From NCBI GenBank assembly GCA_040387375.1, contig JAZKDW010000047.1, positions 1 to 35,204 of the forward strand: DNA of 35,204 nucleotides. The letters are read 5' to 3'. The position numbers were made by a program, and so were the translations under genes. Positions 15,204 to 22,694 of the stretch are shown here, piece after piece; position 1 is the first letter of the stretch, and every line of letters begins with the position of its first letter. A model generated the notes under the pieces. The model was not told where the DNA came from. It saw only the letters and a program-made list of their open reading frames with translations, and made no database searches. This DNA is from JAZKDW01 sp040387375. GTDB lineage: Bacteria > Pseudomonadota > Gammaproteobacteria > Burkholderiales > Burkholderiaceae_D.

Positions 15204-16481
15204 TCATGCGTTGGCGACACTTCGTACTTGCCCGGCTTCCTGTGCAACCATATCCAGGAGCAGCGCCAGCTCCCTGGTGCGTGCTTGCCGCGCGTTAGCC
15301 AGCACCTTTTCCATGGAGGCGACCGGCGCTTCATTAAGTTTCGCCAGATCCAGGAAGCGCAGCAGCGCGTGTCTGATCGCTTCGGTCGAGTCCAGCGGCG
15401 CAATCGTATCGATGCCTGCATCGATCAAGGCCCCGGCCGTATTGCCGATCGGGTCGGTCAATCCGAGCACAGGACGTTGCGCACGCAGGTACTCATACAA
15501 CTTGGCCGGAATCTGGCTATTGCAGTTTGATGCCTGCAGCAGCAGCAGGCCGTCCGCGGACAACATCTCGGACAAGGCCTCGCGATAGGGCAGCGCCGGC
15601 GCCAGCTTCACCAGGCTGGCAACACCATGCCGTGTGATGAGGTTGCCGAGGTGTTCATCATGGCCGCCGGCGCGCAAAACCAGCTGGAATGTAGCGGCCG
15701 ATATTTTTCCTTCTTGCGCCAGGCTTGCCAGCGCTTCAAAAAGCTGGGTCGGATCGCGCTCGGAAGGATAGACGACGCCGCTGTGCAGCAGCACAAACGG
15801 CTTGCCGCCGGACGCCGCGATGCTGGCGCCGGCCGCGGCTGCGGCAAAATTCTCTTCATCGTAACCATTCTCGATCAGGCTGTAACGCGACGCCGGAATG
15901 TCCGGATAACGCTCGCGATAAATCCGGATCGTGCCCGGTGTCGTGCACACGGCGCGGGTGCAGTGGGCCAGTGTCTTGCGCTCGATCCACTGATAGGCGC
16001 GGCGGGTCAGGGGATGGCTGGGATGGACTTCATCGGTCATCGGGTCGCGCATGTCGGCGACCCACGGAATGCCGGTCAGGCGGTGCAGCGTGAGTGCGAT
16101 CAGATGTGCGGTCGCGATCGGATAGGTCGACCAGATGATCGCAGGCTGCAGTTTCCGGATCAGCTTGATACCGGCCGGAATAGCGCCAAACCACCATGAC
16201 ACCCACCGATCCGGCAGTGTCAGCAAACGCAGGTAGCGCCCCCTGAACGCCAGGTGCCGCGAGCTATCGAGACAGAATGCGGGATGCACGCTCACCTGTT
16301 CCGGGATCTCGGCCAATTGCTCATCGCTGGTGTTTGCATAAGCGCGGACATGCGGCGTCAGCACGATCGGTTGCCAGCCGGATTCAGGCAGGTATCGGGC
16401 AAACTTCAGGGTGCGCAAAATGCCGCTGCTGCCGCTGAACGGCGGAAAATGAAACGCGATCATGAGCACACGTTTCACCAT
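15204..16481 (-). CDS. Glycosyltransferase, GT4-like (copy 1)
   Basis: This is a GT-B fold glycosyltransferase of about 425 residues, predicted to add a sugar to the lipid-linked EPS unit at the inner membrane face. The N-terminus MIAFHFPPFSGSSGILRTLKF is the acceptor-side glycine loop. The middle reads GIPWVADMRDPM, and the donor side has SLIENGYDEENF, LLHSGVVYPSERDP and SADGLLLLQASN...QIPAKLYEYLRAQRP. The start at 16481 is preferred: it overlaps the upstream hydrolase stop as ATGGTGA and brings the GT motif to the N-terminus. Longer starts at 16493 and 16505 are also open. It is the last gene of the five-gene minus-strand operon. A close paralogue is at 33507 on the other strand. The sugar transferred is unknown. 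Confidence 0.88.
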   Translation of the reverse strand: MVKRVLMIAFHFPPFSGSSGILRTLKFARYLPESGWQPIVLTPHVRAYANTSDEQLAEIPEQVSVHPAFCLDSSRHLAFRGRYLRLLTLPDRWVSWWFGAIPAGIKLIRKLQPAIIWSTYPIATAHLIALTLHRLTGIPWVADMRDPMTDEVHPSHPLTRRAYQWIERKTLAHCTRAVCTTPGTIRIYRERYPDIPASRYSLIENGYDEENFAAAAAGASIAASGGKPFVLLHSGVVYPSERDPTQLFEALASLAQEGKISAATFQLVLRAGGHDEHLGNLITRHGVASLVKLAPALPYREALSEMLSADGLLLLQASNCNSQIPAKLYEYLRAQRPVLGLTDPIGNTAGALIDAGIDTIAPLDSTEAIRHALLRFLDLAKLNEAPVASMEKVLANARQARTRELALLLDMVAQEAGQVRSVANA

Positions 16482-17320
16482 GACGTGATCCATTCCCGAG
16501 TCCATGACGATACCTGGTCGCGCCAGCCGCGCTGCGAGAAAGTATGGTTCGCCTCCGGCAGGTCACGCCGTTGCACGCGTGACGACCGCAATTGCGTCTG
16601 CCAATCTTGCGAACCCTTGACCAGTTCCGCGAATTCCTGCGCGGTCAGGTCATTGCCGCTCAGGATCAGCAGCACCTTGCCCTGGAAACGACGGAAGCCA
16701 TCGGCCAGTCGTGCGGGCAGCGGCGGCACATTGGCAGCGGCGCTTTCCTTGCGCGGCGCGACAGCCTGTCCGGCCAGCCTGAAAACAGAGCGGACCGCAG
16801 CCCGGTAATCAAAACCGCCGCGCAGTATCTTGCGCCACAACTCCCGATCAAACAGACGGGCGGTGTAATAGTGTTTCAGATAAGCCTTCGCCAGGCCTTC
16901 ATCGGTCCGTGCCCACGGATTGACCAGCACCAGGCCGGATACACGCACGTCGCGGTGGGCATAAAAAAGCGCGGCCGAGGCGCCATCGCACAGTCCCCAG
17001 ATGACCACTTCCCGGAGCCCGGGCATCAACACGAAGAACTGGTCGAGCGCCTGACGCATGTCTACTTCGATGGTGTCGAACTGCCGCGCCTCGCCTTCAC
17101 TGTCGCCCATGCCGCGGTAATCGAAGCGCATGACCGGCACACCCTGCGCGGCCAGGTCGCGCGCCAGTAACGTGAACTGGCGGTGGCTTCCGACCCGATA
17201 TTGCGGGCCTCCCACCACGATCAGCACACCGCGAGGTGAAGCCTGCGCGGGCACGCTGAGTATGCCGTACAGCGATTGGTCATCGCAGTCGAAGCGCAGC
17301 GCACGTTCCTCGACGTTCAA
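16475..17320 (-). CDS. Exosortase A system-associated hydrolase 1 (alpha/beta hydrolase)
   Basis: This is a 281-residue alpha/beta hydrolase of the set found with exosortase A loci; its substrate is unknown. It has VLIVVGGPQYRVGSHRQF (about 32-49, oxyanion region), MRFDYRGMGDSEG (64-76), and the nucleophile elbow WGLCDGAS with Cys111 in place of Ser. A longer ATG reading from 17428 exists, but a TTG at 17320-17318 overlaps the hydrolase 2 stop as TTGA. That TTG has GAGGTGG just upstream and gives the family N-terminus, so it is chosen as the start. The gene is translationally coupled on both sides. It could be a thioesterase or amidase acting on ACP-bound intermediates, but that is only a guess. 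Confidence 0.88.
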   Translation of the reverse strand: MNVEERALRFDCDDQSLYGILSVPAQASPRGVLIVVGGPQYRVGSHRQFTLLARDLAAQGVPVMRFDYRGMGDSEGEARQFDTIEVDMRQALDQFFVLMPGLREVVIWGLCDGASAALFYAHRDVRVSGLVLVNPWARTDEGLAKAYLKHYYTARLFDRELWRKILRGGFDYRAAVRSVFRLAGQAVAPRKESAAANVPPLPARLADGFRRFQGKVLLILSGNDLTAQEFAELVKGSQDWQTQLRSSRVQRRDLPEANHTFSQRGWRDQVSSWTREWITSW

Positions 17321-18156
17321 GAAACCACCTCGGTAAAAACGCCGATGGTCGCCGTCAACAGCGCAGGCGCTTCCGTGATTTCCTGCGTGGCCCAGAACGG
17401 GGCGCCGGCTATCCGGTGCACATGGCAATCGACACCTAGCCGCTGCCAGTCGGCGCTTGCCCGGACAATCGCGGGTGGCAGCGGCCGATCCGGTTCCGCC
17501 ACCACTTCAAACCAGTGTACCGGCGTGTTGGCGACAAGCAGCCCGGTGATGGCCAGGCCGTCGATGCGTGCGGCCAGCGGCGGCGCCAGTTCGTAGCCTG
17601 CAATGTCGAGCGTTGCACCAGCATTCAGAACGTCGCGCATTCCCTGTGTTCCATTGCTTGTTCCCTCTTTGCCGGCCAGCATGTCACTCGCCACACGCGT
17701 GCGTAAAAACTGCGTGAGAAAAGCGTTTCCGCTGACCACGGGTTGCCACAGTATTAGCCGGTCGACCGCATGTAACGCATCACGCGCGAAATCCAGGGCA
17801 AGCAATGCCCCCAGACGCAAACCCCACAGGCTGATCGGACCGGCGGCACGTTCATCAAGCCATTTCCAGGCCAGGGCCAGGTCTTCTTTCCAGAGTTCCC
17901 AGCGCGCATCGCCGAACTCGCCGCTACTGTCGCCACATCCGAACAGATCGATTTGCAGCACGCCAAATCCAGCCGCCGCAAAAGCCCGGGCCTGCAGTGC
18001 GGCCATGCGCCGCGACCGGTTCATTTCCTCGCCGAACGGATGAACATAAATGATCGAGCCGCGCGATTGTGTGCCCGCATGCGGGGCATGAAATAGGCAA
18101 AACCGCTGCCCCGGGCGCGCGTCCAGAAAGAAAGGCTCGGCGGAAGGTTTGCTCAT
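17317..18156 (-). CDS. Exosortase A system-associated hydrolase 2 (alpha/beta hydrolase-like)
   Basis: This is a 279-residue protein with an alpha/beta hydrolase outline: IIYVHPFGEEMNRSRRM (about 35-51), VLQIDLFGCGDSSGEF (67-82), and SLWGLRLGALLAL (109-121) at the nucleophile elbow. There the Ser or Cys expected in G-x-S-x-G is Arg114, so ordinary serine-hydrolase chemistry looks unlikely. It may be a partner or a non-catalytic homologue of hydrolase 1. It overlaps the ACP stop as ATGA at 18156-18153 and the hydrolase 1 start as TTGA, so all three are made together. Its neighbours suggest a role in handling acyl-ACP or acyl-amine products. Confidence 0.87.
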   Translation of the reverse strand: MSKPSAEPFFLDARPGQRFCLFHAPHAGTQSRGSIIYVHPFGEEMNRSRRMAALQARAFAAAGFGVLQIDLFGCGDSSGEFGDARWELWKEDLALAWKWLDERAAGPISLWGLRLGALLALDFARDALHAVDRLILWQPVVSGNAFLTQFLRTRVASDMLAGKEGTSNGTQGMRDVLNAGATLDIAGYELAPPLAARIDGLAITGLLVANTPVHWFEVVAEPDRPLPPAIVRASADWQRLGVDCHVHRIAGAPFWATQEITEAPALLTATIGVFTEVVS

Positions 18157-18404
18157 CCGCCCAGTTTTTGCTGTACGAAGCGGGTCAAGCTGCCGACGGT
18201 ATCAAAGGTGGCGGCGCTGATTTCATCATCATCGACGCTGATGCCGAAGTGTTCCTCCAGAGCGGTAATGATGCCGATGACGGCCATCGAATCCAGTTCG
18301 GGCACGGCGCCCAGCAAGGGGGAGTTTTCCGTCAGTGATTTTTTTCGTTCGCCAAGACCCAGTACGTCGGCGAGTATGTTTGTAATGTCTTCCAGGTGCT
18401 GCAT
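18153..18404 (-). CDS. Acyl carrier protein, exosortase A-associated
   Basis: This is an 83-residue phosphopantetheine-binding carrier protein. The conserved ELDSMAV places the modified serine at residue 39. It is acidic with helices typical of ACPs (MQHLEDITNILADVLGL at the start, LEEHFGISVDDDE after the serine). The start at 18404 was chosen from the ACP length; it has GGAG 12 bases upstream, and longer in-frame readings run into the FemAB gene. It ends in ATGA with hydrolase 2. It may carry the acyl group for the N-acyl amino acid synthases (as FeeL does for FeeM), or the amino acid or acyl group activated by the ligase at 19671. Which of these it does is open. Confidence 0.92.
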   Translation of the reverse strand: MQHLEDITNILADVLGLGERKKSLTENSPLLGAVPELDSMAVIGIITALEEHFGISVDDDEISAATFDTVGSLTRFVQQKLGG

Positions 18405-18429
18405 GATATCGGTCTGCTCCGGATGTTGG

Positions 18430-19521
18430 TTATGCGCCCGTCCTGCGCGCGGCAATGTTTTTCCAGGTCTGCCCCGCCGCATGCCTGAGCGCGGCAAACA
18501 CGCCGTGCACGGTGCGCAAGTTGAAGGCGATGATACCCCGGCGCTCTCGTCTGTGTGACATCCAGTCCTGTTTATAGGGGTCATCTCCGCTCAGGAAATC
18601 GACTTCGCGCACAAGATCGGTATCGATGACATGCTGCATCAGGCGCGCGGTCAGGATGGATCCTACCGAAAATTTTGAAAATTGTTCGTCATATGCCAGT
18701 TTGTAAATCGACGCCACACCCTGACTGACGATCCATATCTGGGCGGCGGCAGGCTGGCCGTCAATGTAAGCCACCCCCATGCGCAGCCATCCTTGTGCGG
18801 CGCAAACATGAATCAGTCCGGGGATGAAGTCCGGGTAAACCTCCGGTATCTTCCAGCTCGACTGGTAAATTTTTTCATAAGCGGCGATGGCCTGCGCAAG
18901 ATCAGGACCGCCCGCAATCAGGTCGATCTGCAGGCGGCCGCCATCTTCCAGTTGCCTCGACTTGCGCTTGAGGGTGTTTTTCAATTTTGAAGGCAGGCTG
19001 TCGAAATACTCACCATAGCTGCGGTGTTTCACCTCCAGATACCAATTGCCGAAGCAGAAGTAGCTATGGGCCGCCATGCCCGCGCGCCGGAATGCATCCA
19101 GCGTGCCATCAAACAAGGCAGTGCCTTCTTCCATCGGATGCAGGTCGACCGTATCCCAGCGTGGCCGGTCGGCGGCGATCGCGCCGGCGACAAGATGCAG
19201 ATTTTGTTGCAGGCCGCGCTCCGGTTCGGCAACGAGCGGACTGAACACCGCTGTATAGAAGTTCGCGATCGCCGTGAGCTTGCGTGCTGCCAAAACACCT
19301 TTCGATGGGGTCTCTTCGCACATCGGCAGCACCAGGGCCGGGTGATCGGATTCAACGGTGTAAATGCGGAGCCGCTGGTTCTTGTCAAATACCGTCGCCG
19401 CCAGATGCCGGAACCATGGAAGGCTGCAGAAAACGCCCGAGACAGCACTGGTCTTGTCGAACAATGCTACACAAGGTTCGGGAAGATCCTCAAAACGTTC
19501 GTAGATGCTGACTTTGCTCAT
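18430..19521 (-). CDS. FemAB/BcsL-like GNAT acyltransferase
   Basis: This is a 363-residue protein with the double-GNAT layout of FemAB-like and CelD/BcsL acyltransferases, found in EPS loci with exosortase A. The C-terminal part shows SLPSKLKNTLKRKSRQLE (about 180-197), YEKIYQSSWKIPEVYPDF, the GVAYIDGQPAAAQIWIVSQG strand pair and YKLAYDEQFSKFSVGSILTA, the acyl-donor-binding region of this fold. It is the first gene of the minus-strand operon. A possible TATAAT-like -10 lies at 19572-19567, about 45 bases before the ATG. The next gene, ACP, begins 25 bases on. Donor and acceptor are unknown; acyl transfer from the ACP to a sugar amine or amino acid would fit the context. Confidence 0.87.
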   Translation of the reverse strand: MSKVSIYERFEDLPEPCVALFDKTSAVSGVFCSLPWFRHLAATVFDKNQRLRIYTVESDHPALVLPMCEETPSKGVLAARKLTAIANFYTAVFSPLVAEPERGLQQNLHLVAGAIAADRPRWDTVDLHPMEEGTALFDGTLDAFRRAGMAAHSYFCFGNWYLEVKHRSYGEYFDSLPSKLKNTLKRKSRQLEDGGRLQIDLIAGGPDLAQAIAAYEKIYQSSWKIPEVYPDFIPGLIHVCAAQGWLRMGVAYIDGQPAAAQIWIVSQGVASIYKLAYDEQFSKFSVGSILTARLMQHVIDTDLVREVDFLSGDDPYKQDWMSHRRERRGIIAFNLRTVHGVFAALRHAAGQTWKNIAARRTGA

Positions 19522-19670
19522 TCAGTGGCAGTGCCTGGTCGGTGTTGAGGAGACAATCTGTTCAGGATTATAAACAGTTCAAGGTTTCTTCCCGCATTGC
19601 GCCCGCCGGGAATGCGTCCGGTCTGAATTCTAAGGCATAATCTTTTGCATTCAACAATGCGCTTACCCTG
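19522..19670. promoter_or_regulatory. Divergent promoter region between the FemAB operon and the ligase operon
   Basis: This is a 149-base region between two divergent operons of one functional module. A perfect TATAAT on the minus strand (plus-strand ATTATA at 19567-19572) could be the -10 of the FemAB operon, though its -35 is poor. CATAAT at 19636-19641 could serve the ligase gene. A weak GG-N10-GC match on the minus strand in the GC-rich part near 19590-19605 is probably chance. Shared control of both operons is likely. Confidence 0.45.
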
Positions 19671-21257
19671 ATGACCGATCTTATCCACCAGTTTATCGTC
19701 CAGTCTGCCGGACGTTTGCCTGACGCTGAAGCACTGGTCTATCAAACGCAGCGCCTGAGTTACGCTGAGCTGGCAACCACTGTGGAGTTAACCGCGGCTG
19801 GCCTGCTGGCGCTGGGCCTGGCGCGTGGCGATCGGGTGGCAGTCTATCTGCCGAAGCAGATTGAAACGGTGTCCGGATTATTCGGCGCCGCAGCCGCGGG
19901 CGGGGTATTTGTCCCCGTCAATCCGCTGCTCAAGCCGGAACAGGTGCTGTATATCCTGCGCGACTGTAACGTCAAGATACTGCTGACCTCGATCGAACGG
20001 CTGCAATCGCTGGCGGCAATCCTGCCGCAATGCGCCGATTTAAAAACGGTGATCGTGACCGGGCCGGAAGCGGCGCTGCCTGCCATCCCGGGAATCAATG
20101 TCATCTCGTGGGCCAGCCTGCAGTCCGGCAGCGGCAAGGCCAACAGGCACCGCAGCATCGATACCGACATGGCTGCCATCCTGTACACCTCCGGCAGTAC
20201 CGGCAAACCGAAAGGGGTGGTGCTGTCCCACCGCAATCTGGTGGCAGGCGCGGCCAGCGTTGCCGCTTATCTGGGCAATACGCCGCAAGACCGAATCCTG
20301 TCAGTGCTGCCGCTCAGTTTCGACTACGGCCTGAGCCAGCTGACCACGGGTTTCCTGGCCGGCGCAACAGTGGTGCTGATGAACCATCTGCTGCCGCGCG
20401 ATATCGTCAAGGCAGTCGAGGCAGAACACATCACAGGGCTGGCCGCGGTGCCGCCCCTGTGGATGCAACTGGCACAGCTGAAGTGGCCGCAAGACGGGTC
20501 GCTGCGTTATCTCACCAACTCGGGCGGCGCGATGCCGCGGGCAACGCTGGACCTGCTGCGCAAGGCCCTGCCGGCAGCCAGCCCCTACCTGATGTACGGT
20601 CTGACGGAAGCATTTCGCTCCACCTATCTGCCGCCGGCCGAACTGGACCGGCGCCCCGACTCCATCGGCAAGGCAATCCCCAATGCCGAGGTACTGGTGC
20701 TGCGCGAAGACGGTTCCCGCTGCGCGCCAGGTGAACCCGGAGAGCTGGTGCATCGGGGCACGCTGGTGGCCATGGGCTACTGGAACGACCCGGAAAAAAC
20801 CGCCGAACGTTTCCGGCCGATTCCGTCGCTGCACGACGGATTGCCGCTGCCCGAAATGGCCGTGTGGTCCGGCGATACCGTTCGCATGGATGAAGACGGT
20901 TTCCTGTATTTCATCAGCCGCAAGGACGAGATGATCAAGACCTCCGGCTATCGTGTCAGCCCGACCGAGGTGGAAGAGGTCATCCATGCCAATGACAAGG
21001 TAGCGGAGGCCGCCGCCGTCGGCGTAGCGCACCCGTTGCTGGGGCAGGCGATTGTGGTGGTGGTGTGCCCGAAGCCAGGTGTGACGCTCGATGCCGCCGC
21101 GGTGCTGGCCGCCTGCAAGCCGCACCTGCCCAACTACATGCTGCCCGGGCGGATCGTGGTCCGGGAGGATAGCCTGCCGCGCAATCCGAATGGCAAGATC
21201 GACCGCAAGTCGCTGGTCATGCAGTTCGAGAACATCTTCACGGAAGAAAAAAAATGA
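19671..21257 (+). CDS. AMP-dependent acyl-CoA ligase, exosortase A system-associated
   Basis: This is a 528-residue ANL-superfamily adenylating enzyme that activates a carboxylic acid with ATP and passes it to CoA or a carrier protein. The ATP loop ILYTSGSTGKPKGVVLSH is at about 170-187 and YGLTEAFRSTYLPP follows in the middle. The hinge SGDTVRMDEDGFLYFISRKDEM leads into KTSGYRVSPTEVEEVI, and the catalytic Lys is K509 in PRNPNGKIDRKSL. Length and motif order match the exosortase A-associated ligase group. It is divergent from the FemAB-ACP operon and coupled to the next gene by ATGA at 21254. It may load the ACP at 18153. The acid could be fatty or an amino acid; this is not deducible here. 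No good ribosome site is seen. Confidence 0.92.
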   Translation: MTDLIHQFIVQSAGRLPDAEALVYQTQRLSYAELATTVELTAAGLLALGLARGDRVAVYLPKQIETVSGLFGAAAAGGVFVPVNPLLKPEQVLYILRDCNVKILLTSIERLQSLAAILPQCADLKTVIVTGPEAALPAIPGINVISWASLQSGSGKANRHRSIDTDMAAILYTSGSTGKPKGVVLSHRNLVAGAASVAAYLGNTPQDRILSVLPLSFDYGLSQLTTGFLAGATVVLMNHLLPRDIVKAVEAEHITGLAAVPPLWMQLAQLKWPQDGSLRYLTNSGGAMPRATLDLLRKALPAASPYLMYGLTEAFRSTYLPPAELDRRPDSIGKAIPNAEVLVLREDGSRCAPGEPGELVHRGTLVAMGYWNDPEKTAERFRPIPSLHDGLPLPEMAVWSGDTVRMDEDGFLYFISRKDEMIKTSGYRVSPTEVEEVIHANDKVAEAAAVGVAHPLLGQAIVVVVCPKPGVTLDAAAVLAACKPHLPNYMLPGRIVVREDSLPRNPNGKIDRKSLVMQFENIFTEEKK

Positions 21258-22489
21258 GCAACCCGCGCCCGAAACATGCCCCGCTGACGTTATTTGCCGT
21301 GCACGAGGATTGTCTCCAGATTGGCGCCATGCCGCTTACCCGTCTGGCGCAGCGTGTAGGTTCAACGCCGTTTTATGCCTACGACCGCCAGCACATCACA
21401 CAGCGGGTGGCCTTGCTGCGCCAGCATTTGCCACCGGATGTGCATCTCCATTACGCGATGAAAGCCAATCCGATGCCGGCGCTCGTGCAGCATATGGCAA
21501 GCCTGGTGGATGGCATCGATGTGGCCTCGGGCGGTGAGCTGCGGGTCGCGCTGGATACATCTCTCAAACCCCGCATGATCAGTTTTGCCGGGCCGGCAAA
21601 GAGCGATGCCGAACTGTCGTGCGCGGTTGCGGCGGGCATCGTGGTGAACCTGGAGTCGGAGCAGGAGATGGAGCGCATCGCGCGCATCGGCCAGGCGCTG
21701 GCGCTGCGGCCAACAGTCGCGGTGCGGGTCAATCCTGATTTCGAACTCAAGTCCTCGGGCATGAAAATGGGCGGCGGACCGAAGCAGTTTGGCGTTGATG
21801 CCGAACGGGTGCCGGCGATGCTGAAGCGGCTCGGTGAACTGCAGCTGGACTTCGAGGGTTTCCACATTTATTGCGGATCGCAGAATCTGAAAGCGGCGGC
21901 GATACAGGAAGCGCACGAAAAAACGGTGGCGCTCGCTTGCCTGCTGGCGCAGCATGCGCCCGGTCCGGTGCGCATGCTCAATATCGGCGGCGGTTTTGGC
22001 GTGCCGTATTTTCCCGGCGAAGCGCCGCTCGACATTGCTGCGGTCGGCGACAATCTGAAGCGTCTGCGGCCGGAGATCCGGCGCCAGCTTCCCGAAGCCC
22101 GGATCGTGATCGAGCTGGGCCGCTATCTGGTGGCGGAGGCGGGCATCTATGTGTGCCGTGTGCTGGAGCGCAAAGTCTCCAGAGGGCAGGTGTACCTCGT
22201 TACCGATGGCGGTTTGCATCACCATCTGGCGGCGTCTGGAAATTTCGGCCAGGTGATCCGGAAGAACTATCCGGTCGTGATCGGCAATAAGGTGTTGGGC
22301 AGTGAGCGCGAAACGGTGTCCGTGATCGGACCGCTGTGCACGCCGCTCGATTTGTTGGCCGATCAGATGGAAATGGCGCGCGCCGATGCCGGTGACCTGG
22401 TTGTGGTTTATCAGTCTGGCGCTTATGGACTGACGGCCAGTCCGACGGCATTCCTCAGTCATCCGCCGCCGGTGGAAGTGCTGGTTTGA
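21254..22489 (+). CDS. PLP-dependent decarboxylase, exosortase A system-associated
   Basis: This is a 411-residue fold-type III pyridoxal phosphate decarboxylase related to diaminopimelate and ornithine/arginine decarboxylases. The cofactor lysine is K70 in HYAMKANPMP. The glycine loop for the PLP phosphate is NIGGGFGVPYFPGE, the active-site cysteine sits in GPLCTPLD, and YQSGAYGLTASP lies near the C-terminus. It starts inside the ligase stop (ATGA), so ligase and decarboxylase are made in step. Enzymes of this class release CO2 from an amino acid, giving an amine. Together with the ligase, ACP and FemAB protein this suggests an amine-containing or amidated EPS substituent or small molecule. 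The actual amino acid is unknown. Confidence 0.92.
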   Translation: MSNPRPKHAPLTLFAVHEDCLQIGAMPLTRLAQRVGSTPFYAYDRQHITQRVALLRQHLPPDVHLHYAMKANPMPALVQHMASLVDGIDVASGGELRVALDTSLKPRMISFAGPAKSDAELSCAVAAGIVVNLESEQEMERIARIGQALALRPTVAVRVNPDFELKSSGMKMGGGPKQFGVDAERVPAMLKRLGELQLDFEGFHIYCGSQNLKAAAIQEAHEKTVALACLLAQHAPGPVRMLNIGGGFGVPYFPGEAPLDIAAVGDNLKRLRPEIRRQLPEARIVIELGRYLVAEAGIYVCRVLERKVSRGQVYLVTDGGLHHHLAASGNFGQVIRKNYPVVIGNKVLGSERETVSVIGPLCTPLDLLADQMEMARADAGDLVVVYQSGAYGLTASPTAFLSHPPPVEVLV

Positions 22490-22529
22490 GCAAACGTGAC
22501 TTTGCCTATTTTTTGGGCAGCGGTGGAGA

Positions 22530-22579
22530 CTGTTATCGAGGTCAAGTCTGGAGGGGTCTGGATGACGGGATTGTGATGC
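22530..22579 (-). repeat. Dispersed repeat family C (minus copy)
   Basis: Read on the minus strand it runs GCATCACAATCCCGTCATCC to TGACCTCGATAACAG. It resembles copies at 29943-29992 and 30389-30438, and the tail of the block at 7645-7690. It abuts family B at 22584. Confidence 0.75.
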
Positions 22580-22583
22580 AGCC

Positions 22584-22683
22584 CGTAGGGTGTAATAAGC
22601 GAAGCGCATTACACCGTCACCGATCACGGTTGGCACTTGCGAACGCCGCAAGGTGTAATGCGCTGACGCTTATTACACCCTAC
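22584..22683. repeat. Full-length palindromic repeat, family B
   Basis: Two inverted arms of about 32 bases (22584-22615, from CGTAGGGTGTAATAAGCG; and 22652-22683, to CTTATTACACCCTAC) flank a 36-base loop containing CGATCACGGTTGGCA. Each arm is also an inner palindrome. The loop is shared, in reverse, with the element at 30022-30119. It sits between the decarboxylase stop and the convergent VanZ-ligase gene, and may act as a two-way terminator. Nothing coding is seen in 22490-22694. Confidence 0.85.
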
Positions 22684-22694
22684 ATATCTCTCAA

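Noticed and set aside
17321..17428. An ATG-started extension of hydrolase 1
   Set aside because: It lies inside hydrolase 2, and the TTG at 17320 has a ribosome site and couples to the hydrolase 2 stop.
18405..18584. An N-terminal extension of the acyl carrier protein
   Set aside because: It overlaps the end of the FemAB gene and contains Pro- and Cys-rich sequence foreign to ACPs.
21362..22651. A 429-codon minus-strand ORF opposite the decarboxylase
   Set aside because: It is a shadow of the GC-rich decarboxylase gene, rich in Arg and His, with no family motif.
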